The notes under the pieces are model-generated. The model was not told where the DNA came from. It was given only the letters and a program-made list of their open reading frames with translations, and did not search any database. Below, one piece after another: positions 35,105 to 43,861 of a DNA stretch of 64,000 nt. Each line of letters begins with the position of its first letter. Within the stretch, counting starts at the first letter, position 1. The position numbers and the translations under genes were made by a program. Source of the DNA: Schistosoma mansoni (taxonomy: Eukaryota > Platyhelminthes > Trematoda > Strigeidida > Schistosomatidae); assembly GCF_000237925.1 (NCBI RefSeq), contig NC_031497.1, positions 23,255,249-23,319,248 on the forward strand. Reading direction: 5' to 3'.

Positions 35105-37647
35105 CTTTTATGAACAACTGACTGATTGACCAAGTTATTTTCCTTTAGATTAATAAATACTTCGACGTAATTATTTCAAGTGAAGTACAGATAAACGATT
35201 TGTGAAACGTGACAAAGAGGTCAGATATGGTTTCCAGATGATTGATTTATAAGTAACTTTAAGTTGGAATCAACAAGATAATCAAGAATGGAAGTCTCAC
35301 AATAAACAATCAGATTCATTTCTGTTAGCGAATGAACTATATGCTCCGTTTTTATGATATTAGGAAGACAGGAAACCTGAATATATTGAGTATCAATGGA
35401 AAACGCCTTATCCCTATTATAAAACAATATAATACGACTTAGCTAATGAACATGAAATCTTTCCAATAATCTTCGTCATTTAATTCAACAGCCAACCAAC
35501 GTGGGCTTGCATTATTATACATAAAAAAACCTTGGGGACAGTGAGATATCAAGGGATACTCCATATAATACAATGCAGTGTTGTGTAGGAATAGAAGGAA
35601 AATCAGATGATCAATAATCAAATAGGAAAGAACTGTGAACACTAAACAGTATAGTCGAGATAATTTATAAACATAAAAGATGCATTAAACCGTTTCTAAA
35701 ATACAAAGCCCTTTAGTATATATCAATAAGTAATTCCAGACGTCGTTCGATGCAGCTTTTATGTGGGTGCGAAAATCTGAACATAATCTGAAGTGATCAA
35801 AAGCAAGACAAGATACAGATTTACAAAGGACCCCTTATTACATTTTACTCACCTTAATGAGCTTACATGATAATTAAACAAACAAAACTTTCCATCAGGA
35901 GGTATAAACGATAGAATTCTTTCTCTCTTCCAACGTGAAAAGCGAATACAAGGATGAAGGTTGGCATCATCAATCAGCCGATGATTTGTGAAAGCCAATG
36001 TTATATCTGGAGTTCCAGATAATTTAATTAGACATTCGACCTATTAGCGAGTGATGAAAAATGTGATTAAGTATTTGTCTGAATACTACTTACATAAAGT
36101 ATTCATCTTGTGTACGATAACTGAATGAGATAGCTCAGGCACATTTTAAACAAACAACATATGAAGGTATATAGTAAGAAGGTATACTAATTGCAGAGAT
36201 ACGCCCAAGATTAGTCAAACCAAATGTATAGACTTCCCAAAGTACAATAAAAAAGAAGGTAGGGAAAATAATAAAACTATTCAAATATAATCCCCCAAAT
36301 ATTCATTCGGATTACAACTATTCAGCTGAAATGAGGACCACAGATATTCTTCTGTTAACATAATTGCAGTGACAACATAATGAAGCGATAAAGAAGAATA
36401 CGAGCATCAACATATATGGTTAAAATTATCTAGGAAGAACAATTCCCAACACACTTTTCAACAGGTAATTCAGATTTAATGAGTCCTATTGGGATTGCGA
36501 TGGTATCACCACTGAGTCGTTTTTTTACATATTTTCATAGCCACTCTAGAGAATACTGTTCTTCGATCAATATAAAATATATGAATTATATTCTGATAGT
36601 TTATATCGCGAAGAGTGAACTAAATGATGCTCTAGAGAAGTTCAATAATTCTCACCTGTCAGTTACATTCACAAGGGAATCACAGGCAAGCTCAGAGTTT
36701 ATTGCTGTGCTTAACAGAAAAGAAGACTAGACTCTGTATGTTTTTACTGGCCTCTTTCTAATTATATAACCGATCGCTAACACTTGATATTTTCGATCAG
36801 ACTATTGTTTACTCAAGACCTATCTATTTGTTTGTAAACCAATTTATCGAATAACTAAAATTACAGCTATATCACTTTAGTAAATGCTGATATCAAGGAA
36901 AAAATCTGTTCACTGAGCTATCCTGTTAATGCTGATTATTGTTCTTGACCATTCAACAACAAAGATTAAACTACGGGACATATAAAGACCTACTGATCCG
37001 TGAACCTCCTTGGATATTACATAACCAGAACGATCGACAATCGCGTCTATCTTTTCAATCAGGTCGAAATACGTTTCGTTGTTAGTGTAGTTCACGCCAG
37101 AACGTCTCCAACGTATATTCGATAACTGGTTTGTAGGGAGTGTAGACCCAATAATCGTGTTTTTTCCAGTAACCGCATCTGTAAGTGATTGAAGGAAGTT
37201 GGGAGGACGCACAATTTCTTTTAAAATATTAGGTTCGGTGGCCAATGGGAAACCACCATCAAGCATTTCATCTAAAATCTAGCAGTATGAATTATTTTAA
37301 CAAGGAATATCTAACCTCGTATATTGAAACTACATTTTCTTTGATTGATGTTTCAGTAGCAGAGCCAAAATAATCTTCGATTATTGAATGTACGCAATCT
37401 AAAAACTCAATTACGAGTAAGGGAGGTACTAAGATAGTATGGATTAATAAATAGCGAGCACATACGCTCATTAGCACACACAGCTAGAAAATATAAATTG
37501 TTGCGCAAAATATGAATGAGTGAATTGCTTGGAGTTTCTAGAACAGGTGGCACATCACCAGCTGCATATTTTGTGACGGCATCAAAAAATGTATCGTTAA
37601 CTGTCTTCGAAATATTTTTTGTCCAGTGTTTTTCTAAACATATTTCA
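25724..37647 (-). CDS. AP3M: AP-3 complex subunit mu, eight exons, first exon not found
   Basis: Medium (mu) subunit of the AP-3 clathrin-adaptor-like complex, which sorts cargo from endosomes to lysosome-related organelles. Exons in coding order: 37647-37466, 37428-37316, 37278-36994, 36040-35853, 34958-34859, 33135-32974, 31623-31504, 25789-25724. All junctions are GT-AG and all phases join in frame, giving about 405 residues against about 418 in animal AP3M. Diagnostic stretches include EKHW near the start, VIEFLD, MLDGGFPLATE, LSNIRWRRSGVNYTNNE, LSFIPPDGKF, SGLKIARVDIYGE and the C-terminus YKPFKGVKYATKAS ending in VRT-stop. The N-terminal longin-like part is exons 1-3 and the mu-homology domain follows. 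The two introns after the first found exon are only 37 bp. The missing exon should hold about 35 nt (start Met plus 11 codons). Introns are heavily invaded by transposons; the last one (5.7 kb) holds a full RTE element in the sense direction. Confidence 0.95.
26085..26480 (-). repeat. Family A LTR, truncated at a TA microsatellite
   Basis: Carries blocks matching 9950-10270 (CAGACATATTTGG-type region, then AAAATAAGAAATAG) and ends at the (TA)n run from 26482. Lies in the last AP3M intron. Confidence 0.7.
26482..26538. repeat. (TA)n microsatellite
   Basis: 57 bp of uninterrupted TA. It separates a truncated family A LTR from a SINE-like tail in the last AP3M intron. Confidence 0.95.
26600..26665 (-). 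repeat. SINE-like tail fragment
   Basis: A short 3'-end fragment of the 522-bp family (ACACATAAATATTGG, then GGCACCAGATA) in the last AP3M intron. Confidence 0.6.
27264..30602 (-). CDS. RTE-clade retrotransposon ORF: endonuclease plus reverse transcriptase, intact
   Basis: One uninterrupted 1112-codon frame. After a basic, Ser-rich N-terminal region of about 120 residues comes an apurinic/apyrimidinic-type endonuclease (about residues 125-400). Its motifs are FNVRTLC, SETRIQ, the Asp/Asn motif VVAGDFNAQVG and the terminal SDHALI. The reverse transcriptase (about 580-880) has RGISLTNIVSKI, FLDLKAAFDSVDR, GVRQGCPLSPFLFN and the catalytic box LEYADDIVLF. The C-terminal part has the family-typical RRLLVFDHRCLRNIA and HRLRWLGHVLRMPEHRLPRRAM. 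The single-ORF layout and C-terminal signature fit RTE elements such as schistosome SR2/Perere-3; the exact subfamily is my inference. All catalytic motifs are intact, so it may be mobilisation-competent. It lies in the last AP3M intron, same strand. Confidence 0.93.
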   Translation of the reverse strand: MKNGANTKTTHKKVVCDRPQAVFLWALRSRSQVIKTTSNPISFSGTSRRTLPRCGQPGSDNCPHTSNSTQDHCIHNQSPSSLPTIPSTLTFNTKLPLSVSSSSVTMANDSSARNAVPGLLKPRSKLHIGAFNVRTLCQIGQQASLAKTLESRTIDVCCVSETRIQDPSVVIHLTSPRQNGQPTKYTLRVSGDPLASSRGLAGVGIALSTRAEQALLEWIPVNSRLCAVRLNGSVRTRKDRDTRRCLFVVSAYAPTDCSHDEVKDDFYRKLSELLQKAKRSDIVVVAGDFNAQVGSLNQTERHLGGCFSIPAQRTDNGDRLLQLCSDNRLFLASTNFKHKERHRLTWRPPAPNQRWTQIDHIVISHRWRGSIEDCRSYWNTCLDSDHALIRARICLRLNGRRKSTLRRPIRIELEDEKAKCEFQKQLSSHLGSSVNETDPDAAWKDIRTAVETAVTSISHLNHRAPKNQWISSKSISLMDSRKLIPSGSEHDEERKQIRSRLTKSLRNDREQWWATKAKEMEKAAAVGNTRQLFRLIKETGIKKSSVSETISEKDGTLICSQPKRLERWAEHFKEQFSWPSATAQLPTIPRKPEWNIEVGPPTLLEVQKAIGNLKRGRAAGPDGLAPEVFKYGGPILAIRLTNILAKIWETDVIPSDWSQSLIVPIYKKGSKSSCDNHRGISLTNIVSKILASIIIRRLTKTRELQTRENQTGFRPGRGCIDHIFTIRQVLEHRHVYGRPTMIVFLDLKAAFDSVDREVLWQCLSLKGVPEKYINLVKALYSNTISRVRAYGELSYDFTTSSGVRQGCPLSPFLFNFIIDLLLEITLSSTEFTGIDLLPGGPLSDLEYADDIVLFGEDADKMQSLLLELSNNARMFGMRFSPSKCKLLLQDWPASTPELRIGSEVVERVDNFTYLGSLISPNGLVSDEISARIQKARLAFANLRHLWRRRDIRLSIKGRVYCASVRSVLLYGRETWPIRVEDTRRLLVFDHRCLRNIARICWDNRVSNSEVRRRVLGNDGKSVDEVMNLHRLRWLGHVLRMPEHRLPRRAMLTSIGDGWKRVRGGQTKTWHQCLKSLTSSLSHVDRCRLPGWGPRDYRNQWLETVGDMAQNLS
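30603..30942 (-). promoter_or_regulatory. 5' UTR of the RTE element with a possible HDV-like fold
   Basis: Read on the minus strand, two bases after the 5' terminus the sequence has CCCGATC, a 9-nt spacer, GCC, a 7-nt loop, GGT and then GGTCGGG. This gives a 7-bp stem (one wobble) wrapped round a 3-bp stem in the order of P1 and P3 of hepatitis-delta-type ribozymes. A P2-like pairing TTGCT/AGCAA is possible further 3'. I could not place a convincing catalytic C or a long P4. Some non-LTR retrotransposons are known to use such ribozymes to free their 5' end. Confidence 0.3.
31750..31890 (-). repeat. Degenerate type 2 remnant
   Basis: Faint match: AACCAGGAAGCACTGTAAAA, then a decayed T-arm and GAGCACTTAACC, in the order of the 5200-5602 copy. 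Confidence 0.4.
32325..32670 (+). mobile_element. Type 2 element in an AP3M intron, hammerhead mutated
   Basis: Arms at 32373-32403 and 32619-32663 are inverted copies of each other. The tRNA-like block (32480-32555) has a good GGGTTCGAATCTC B box. The hammerhead at 32565-32610 has CCGAGGA for CTGAGGA, otherwise intact stems and GTC site. Confidence 0.76.
33180..33765 (-). mobile_element. 568-bp internal-deletion derivative of the RTE element
   Basis: The insert 33189-33756 joins the terminal 3' tail motif (GTCAGTTAGTCAG in plus orientation) directly to the 5'-most ~560 bp of the RTE element (matching 30384-30942 at roughly 98%). The join lies in the shared bases CAGTGG. The 9-bp repeat ATAAAGTAA flanks it at 33180-33188 and 33757-33765. 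It therefore appears to have transposed as a unit with both ends and no enzyme region, a non-autonomous form of the neighbouring LINE. It carries the first ~70 codons of the ORF and lies just upstream of the AP3M exon at 32974-33135, in an intron. Confidence 0.85.
34225..34748 (+). repeat. Solo LTR (family A) in an AP3M intron
   Basis: Starts TGTTATGTCCCGATAAC and ends TTATTACA, 524 bp. Flanks AATTT and GATTT could be a 5-bp duplication with one change. Lies between the AP3M exons at 32974 and 34859, in antisense to its sisters at 9.9 and 12.2 kb. Confidence 0.82.
35041..35105. repeat. Mirror (AAT)n / (ATT)n microsatellite
   Basis: A run of AAT units passes directly into ATT units of similar length, so the whole 65 bp is self-complementary. 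It lies in an AP3M intron. Confidence 0.92.
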
Positions 37648-39939
37648 CTATAAATGGATAAATCAGTAATTCGATGATTACTTCGAACGATTTATAATGA
37701 ACAAACTTTGTAACATATTAATACTTTCATTAAAAAGTCTTGTAGCTCCTAGTCACTGGATCTAACATAACTACTGAAATGGAAAAAAAGATGAATCAGG
37801 ATAGTTTGATCTAACATATAAAGAAAGAAACTGTCAGTTAATACGCTTACGAAGTCATATTTTACTTTGCTCTCAATTACTAAGTACAGATTGACGAGTT
37901 CAATTAAGGGTTTAATTAATTTTATATGGGTACTATTCTGAGCCCTTAAAAGTGTAGATAAGGATTAAAACCTAGTACACAAGCATGTGTCATTATTAAC
38001 TTCCACTTGTCAAATAAACTTTAAGGGATCATCGCACTAGGAAAAAGACTTGGTAAAAAACAAACGACTAATGATTGTGTTCTAGTATAATTTACTTATT
38101 CCCTTTGGAAATAGTTTGTCCTCAGTTTACAAGCAACTTAAAATACAAGATTTGGACTAGGTTTGAAGGTTCATTGAAGGCGAATAGTGTAGCTATAGAC
38201 AAAAATCTTAAATGATAAGACTTTTCATTGTTTATTCACACCAATTAGTCTATTTCACCAAAGTTTTTTTACACAATCATTCTTTGCAAAAACTTTGCTA
38301 TTCTATAGGCTAAAATTAACCAGTTACTTACATCTAAGGAAGGATTTCAGGATTAACATTAGAATAAAACTGATTAACACATAATCTCTATGGTCTGACG
38401 CTTTACAGAGTCAATAGCACAAGGATGATATTGTCTTACTGTGCAGTGATATGTAAGTTAGTCAAATCGTAGATAACTAGTTAGTAAATAATATCACTAA
38501 TTGCGACAATCATTTGTTAGATTCGGAATGAAAGTACTTGAAGATTGAAAGTAGTCTCTGCCCATACTAACACTAGTAAATCGCTGAAGATAGTCGGGAA
38601 GTTCGTGTATTTGAGTAGCTATGAGGGCTAGTTCTAGATTGATATGTGAGACCAAATGTGGCCTATGCTATGAGTCACCTTCGGAGATGTCATAAAACTA
38701 GTTCAGTGACGAAAGGTTGGGTATACAACCAATTGATGAGACGAGTCCTACTCTATGTTTGTGAAACTTCACACTTTTGATATGAGGATGTTCGGTGACT
38801 CTTTTCGCAGGGCTGCTTACACATGATGGCAACATCTTATGACTGATACAGAGGTCCCGAAATAAAGTTGGGTGTAGCCACGAATATACGATTGGTGTCA
38901 TCGACTTGGAACACAGGCCTCAATGGCTTCGACTTATAAACTGTTGAGGTACTCAGTTTGTAAAAGGGCCGTAAGGCAGGAAACAACCGTATAATACTTC
39001 CATGTATTGATCTGGTTGGACATTATTGATGGTGAGTTTTTAAGACTAAAAATACTGTTAGTCCTCAAAAATTACGATTTTTGACTGGAGTACGAAGGTA
39101 TTTAAATGATTTATTGGACACCTAAAAGTAATGTGAGCATTAAAAATCAAGCGGAAATTTTGTCTACGTCTGAAACGAATTAATCCCAGGGCGACACATC
39201 TAATATTCTCATTCCTGATGGCCGTTTCAATTAAATTGTATTTGTTATTTACTTATTTAAAATAATAGGACGTTAACTACTGAGTTCTTTAGCAAATCAG
39301 CTGATATTAATGGAAAAACTATACTGCAAAGAGGATTTTTAGAAAACCATTCAGGTTAGAGCTATTGACTTAAATTTTGAGCGAAATTCACAACTCAGTG
39401 AATGGTATTTAATGTTGTCATCAGGACTGGCTGAAAAACTGTCTGAATTTAGTTACCGATGTGCTTAATACTCATTAATGAGTGTTACTATCAATTGATT
39501 GTACATCATGTGGTCTGAGAGCTAGCGAACAGTAAGCGTGGGCAGAAATTTAATTATATAGCTGACATAGTATATCAAATTAGCAGTTTTACGTTAATGA
39601 CGAGGATAATCGCCTAGTTTTGGATAGTTAATGTACAGTCCAATCTCCCTATTTTCCAAAACAACCAATAAACGGAAATTAAAGCGGAAAAATGCGCAAA
39701 CAAAGGGGGAATGTCAGTTTTTCCCTCTTCTGTCGTGAATTTTGGGGAAATTTGTAGACAATTATACGTAACGTACTGTATTTGAATAAGCCGCATTCCT
39801 CACTTAGATTTTCCAAAGCATCTCCAAAATAAATTACGGTCAAATATAATTGAAAAATATTATCGTCATTATAGTCAATGAAATATAGACATAGGTATTT
39901 TCCTTTGATGCATATATACTTACTTCCCCGATTGGGGAA
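37648..39939. other. Region expected to hold the AP3M first exon
   Basis: No recognisable coding exon on either strand. I searched for a ~35-nt minus-strand exon starting ATG and ending GG before a donor, without success. Otherwise unremarkable AT-rich DNA. Confidence 0.5.
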
Positions 39940-39995
39940 GACTTGTTTCAGTTTCAGTTTCAGTTTGGAAAGGACAGGAGGCTTGATGGCCTATG

Positions 39996-42131
39996 TTAGT
40001 CCTGGTAATGATGGTCTCTCAGCTGATCCAACTTTCTTTTGAAGGATTCGACGGATGGAGCCTCAACCACGTGCTGAGGTAATGAATTCCACTCGTTGAT
40101 TATTCGATGGGAAAGTCGGTAGTCAGCTGACAAGTAATTCGTTCTGGGCTTGTGAACTTTTTTGGAGTGTCCTCGTAGATTTTCTGTTTTGGGAGACAAG
40201 AAAAATGAGGGCATATCAGGTGCAAATTTGTCATTAAGCAATTTGAAAACTGTAATCAAGTCGCCTCTGATTCTTCTATATGACAGCGGGAATAGGTTTA
40301 GCTTGGTCAGTCTAGTACCATATAGGAGCTTCGCTATTCCGGGAATCAGCCTAATTGCTGACTAACGATGACGCCTAAGTCATTGTGTGCCTGGACAATA
40401 GGTAACTCAGTGTTATTCATTATGTATGTATCTGTACCCTGGTGGCCAATATGCATCACAATACACTTGGAAGTGTTTATCGGCAATTGCCAGGTTTGGG
40501 ACCATTCAGATAATCTCTCCAGGTCATTTTGAAGTTCTAAGCTATCGCCCTTGTTTTGTATCGCTCTCCATATCTTGACATCGTCAGCATAGAGTAAGAC
40601 CGATGATGATAGTAGATGAGGGAGGTCATTTACGTACAGGAGGAATAACACTGGCCCCAAAACTGTGCCCTTGGGGACTCCACTAAGCACAGTTGCCCAG
40701 CTAGACAACTTGGAGTTCACCCTTACTCTTTGTTGACGCCCAACTAGGAAGTCTTTTATCCACACTAATAGATTGCCTCCAATCCCGACATTCCTTAGCT
40801 TATATAACAGCCGGTTATGCGGAACTTTGTCGAAAGCTTTGCTGAAATCGATGTAAGCTACGTCTATAGGTAACTTTTGGTCCTTAAGAGCGCACCAGCT
40901 TTCACGAGTGACTAATAAGTTTTTGAGACAAGAGTAACCTGTTCTAAAACCATGCTGCTTTTCGGAGAGCATCCGGTTTTCATCGAGATACTTTAACAGC
41001 TTCTTCCGAATAATCTTTTCTAAGATTTTAACAACCACACTAGTTAGGCTAATAGGTCGGTAATTCTCAGGCTTATGTTTTGTACCTGCTTTGAAAATAA
41101 GACCTACTATGGTGTTCTTCCAGTCTTTTGGTAGACGACCCTGGGTTACGGTTAGATTAAAACATACACTTAAAGGGTTCGCGACAAAGTTAGCTAATTC
41201 CTTTAGTAACCTAGGATGCAGTTCATCGGGTCCAATGGATTTACCTATGTCAAGCTTAACTAGCAGACCAAAGACATCGAGTTCTTTAATGGTCACGCTG
41301 TCCAGTGCTTGTGTGGGGGGATTTTCATGGACTGGTGAGGAGGGTGTTTCTATGGTGTATACATTGCTAAAGTATTTAGAGAATACTTGAGCTTTGCCAA
41401 AGTCGTCCTCCACTAGTGATGTGGCAGTACTGTCTCCCCATAGTGAAGGAACATTTCTTCTTCTTTTTGTCCTTTGGTTTATATACGAATACAAGCGTTT
41501 AGGGCATTCTATGGATTCCCTAACGCTTTCTGGCCTTACGGAGGGTCGAGGCACAGGTATTTCGAGCCTTTTGATACTGAGATTTTGCCTCGTCAGTCCC
41601 CAGTAACCTAAATCTGTCCCACATTTTCCTTCTTTTACGGAGAAGGATGCGAACCTCCCTACTGAACCACGGTGGGGGGTTTCTCGGCCCCTTAGGTGTA
41701 GTCCAAGGGATGTGGGGGGCGGTAACTTTTAAGTATAAATTCCGGAATACGTCCCGAGCCGTTTCGATTGATGACTCTGGGTCTATTTTCCAATCTACTG
41801 ATGATGCTGATTTCATGATGTCTGGTATGTTTGCTTTCCAGACGTTAGGTCTGGATTGAGCTGAGGCGTGCTCGTGATCGACAGTTATATGGAAGTCAAA
41901 GCTTAAAACTGCATGATCACTTTTGCCTAGGGGTGGCATGTAATCCAGGTTTGCAACGTCATCCTCATAATGAGTCAATATAAGATCTAGTAAGGATGAT
42001 GCAGAACCCGGGTCGTACCTAGTTGCTTCCTTCACGTGTTGCACTAGGGCACATGTGATTACCGCATCAACTAGTTCCTGTTCGAAGGAGTTTTCTGACG
42101 ATTCAGTCCGCAGATTTCCCCAGTCCACCAT
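39996..42131 (-). pseudogene. CR1-like LINE endonuclease C-terminal half and reverse transcriptase, decayed
   Basis: The frame 42131-41520 holds the endonuclease end (PPLGKSDHAVLSF) and a basic linker. A frameshift at 41520-41554 leads into the reverse transcriptase (41554-40346) with NYRPISLTSVVVKILE, AYIDFSKAFDKVPHNRLL, GVPKGTVLGPVLFLLYVNDL and the catalytic LLYADDVKIW. A stop follows at 40346. About 110 codons of the usual C-terminal region are deleted before the frame resumes at 40330-39996 (LSYRRIRGDLITVFKLLN and on). Polymerase motifs are intact but the element is dead. Confidence 0.85.
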
Positions 42132-42132
42132 G

Positions 42133-43861
42133 GGTGTGTAACAGCTCAGGTTGGTTGGTTAAGAGTTGACCCCAAACAACCAAGCATATGCTAAAACAGT
42201 ATTGTTCAAGTATTCATTCACTTCCTTACCTTTTGTAAGCGTTATATTCCCTACTATCTTATATGGAATGTTGAGAGCCTTTGTTTGTCTGAACAGATAA
42301 TCCCACGCTCCACTGTGACTGCGCGAAGATCGAAATAAAGACCTATTCACTACTTCTCTGGTTTCTTCTATCAATATCACGTCGGGCTCACCACTTTCGT
42401 GCAAATATTTTTTTTAAATACTGGACACATAAGCTAGGTATTCCGAAACGATGGCTGAGGATTTTATTCAAACTCGTACAACTTACACTGGCAAATACAA
42501 CGAATTCAAAAAGCAACCCAGGCGAGTTTTATAATTTCTTTTTCTGATTAATTAACTATACTGGCTATACATATATACCATATGAACTAATTCTAAAAGT
42601 TTTCTGTCGAAGATATGTTTAGTAGCTTGATACAATTACTATGGTCAAGTACTTATTAAAGTTCTCATCATTTTTTTTTTAAATTTCTGACATTGAAGAA
42701 TCAATAACCGTGAAGATATGGTACAGTACGTTACTGTAAGGATACTATCTTAGCCGCGTTGATCCGCATACTCAACACAATTTTTTTGCTTCTTAACCGT
42801 ATATTCGCTTCCGTTTTGTGGATTACTCTGATGCACCCTTGGTTACGCACCTAGTTGTAAAAAGCGGTCATCACTGGCTCAAGGTCATGCACTTGATCGA
42901 TTTTGTTAAAGAGCCCAACTTCTAACAAGTTCACCCTTTTACATATACGCATTACAAAAGAGTTTTTTTTGTTGCTGTTTTCATGGTTCTTCGTGCACAA
43001 GATATCTACACTATGTTTATTTCCTTCCAGAATACCAATCCGTTCTGGAGGCCAAGCACTTACATGAACGGAACAATTATCAATTGCATTTATGTATTTC
43101 CATTTTGTATCTTATTATTTTAGGCAGGCAGTGGAGCAGTTCTTCAGGTTTGCTTGATTTTCACCATTACCTTTGAAGTAGACTCTTCTTTACTTTTTAC
43201 TTGAGGGCGACTCAAGAGGCAGGTGAGTAAACACCTGATAGCCGGTCTGAGCATGGAAAAATCGTACCTCACCAACATGGTGTTGGGTAGCCCGCTCGCG
43301 GCACTTCCTCAGATATTCTTATTCCACATTCTCACACTTTCTCTTGAAAGCACGCAGCAAACCGTCAGCGATAGTTGTAGAAAAGATCACATGCTACAAA
43401 GATGACAAGCTGGTAAATGAAGAGACATCCATGGACTATCATTGAAAGCGTTAGTCGTAACTGATTGTAAGTCAAATAGTGAGCGAGTTGATAATTTCGC
43501 CTTGGGATGAGAAATAGAACGAAGGTGTTATCGATAGATAGGTTAATCGAACCGACGTTCCTACGGAAGTCGATTCTAGGGGGAAGCTAATGTAACAGCT
43601 CAGGTTGGTTGGTTAAGAGTTGACCCCAAACAACCAAGCATATGCTAAAACAGTATTGTTCAAGTATTCATTCACTTCCTTACCTTTTGTAAGCGTTATA
43701 TTCCCTACTATCTTATATGGAATGTTGAGAGCCTTTGTTTGTCTGAACAGATAATCCCACGCTCCACTGTGACTGCGCGAAGATCGAAATAAAGACCTAT
43801 TCACTACTTCTCTGGTTTCTTCTATCAATAGCACGAGGGTTACCTATATGCACGAAAGGTG
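42133..43861. mobile_element. 1.72-kb insert with 240-bp terminal direct repeats
   Basis: The insert 42137-43857 is flanked by the 4-bp duplication GGTG (42133-42136 and 43858-43861), deduced from the broken LINE frame. Its direct repeats, 42137-42376 and 43591-43830, have the same length and are nearly identical; both start TGTAACAGCT. After each the sequence diverges (TCACGTCGGG after the first, GCACGAGGGT after the second) and the second is followed by 27 further bases before the duplication. On the minus strand each repeat holds a ~70-codon open frame ending AYAWLFGVNS-stop. No transposase or polymerase is visible. It could be a miniature LTR-like or Penelope-type non-autonomous element; the family is unknown. 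Confidence 0.65.

Noticed and set aside
42837-42871. A 35-nt minus-strand stretch of the right length and end for the missing AP3M first exon
   Set aside because: Starts ATG and ends GG before a possible donor, but has an in-frame TAG.
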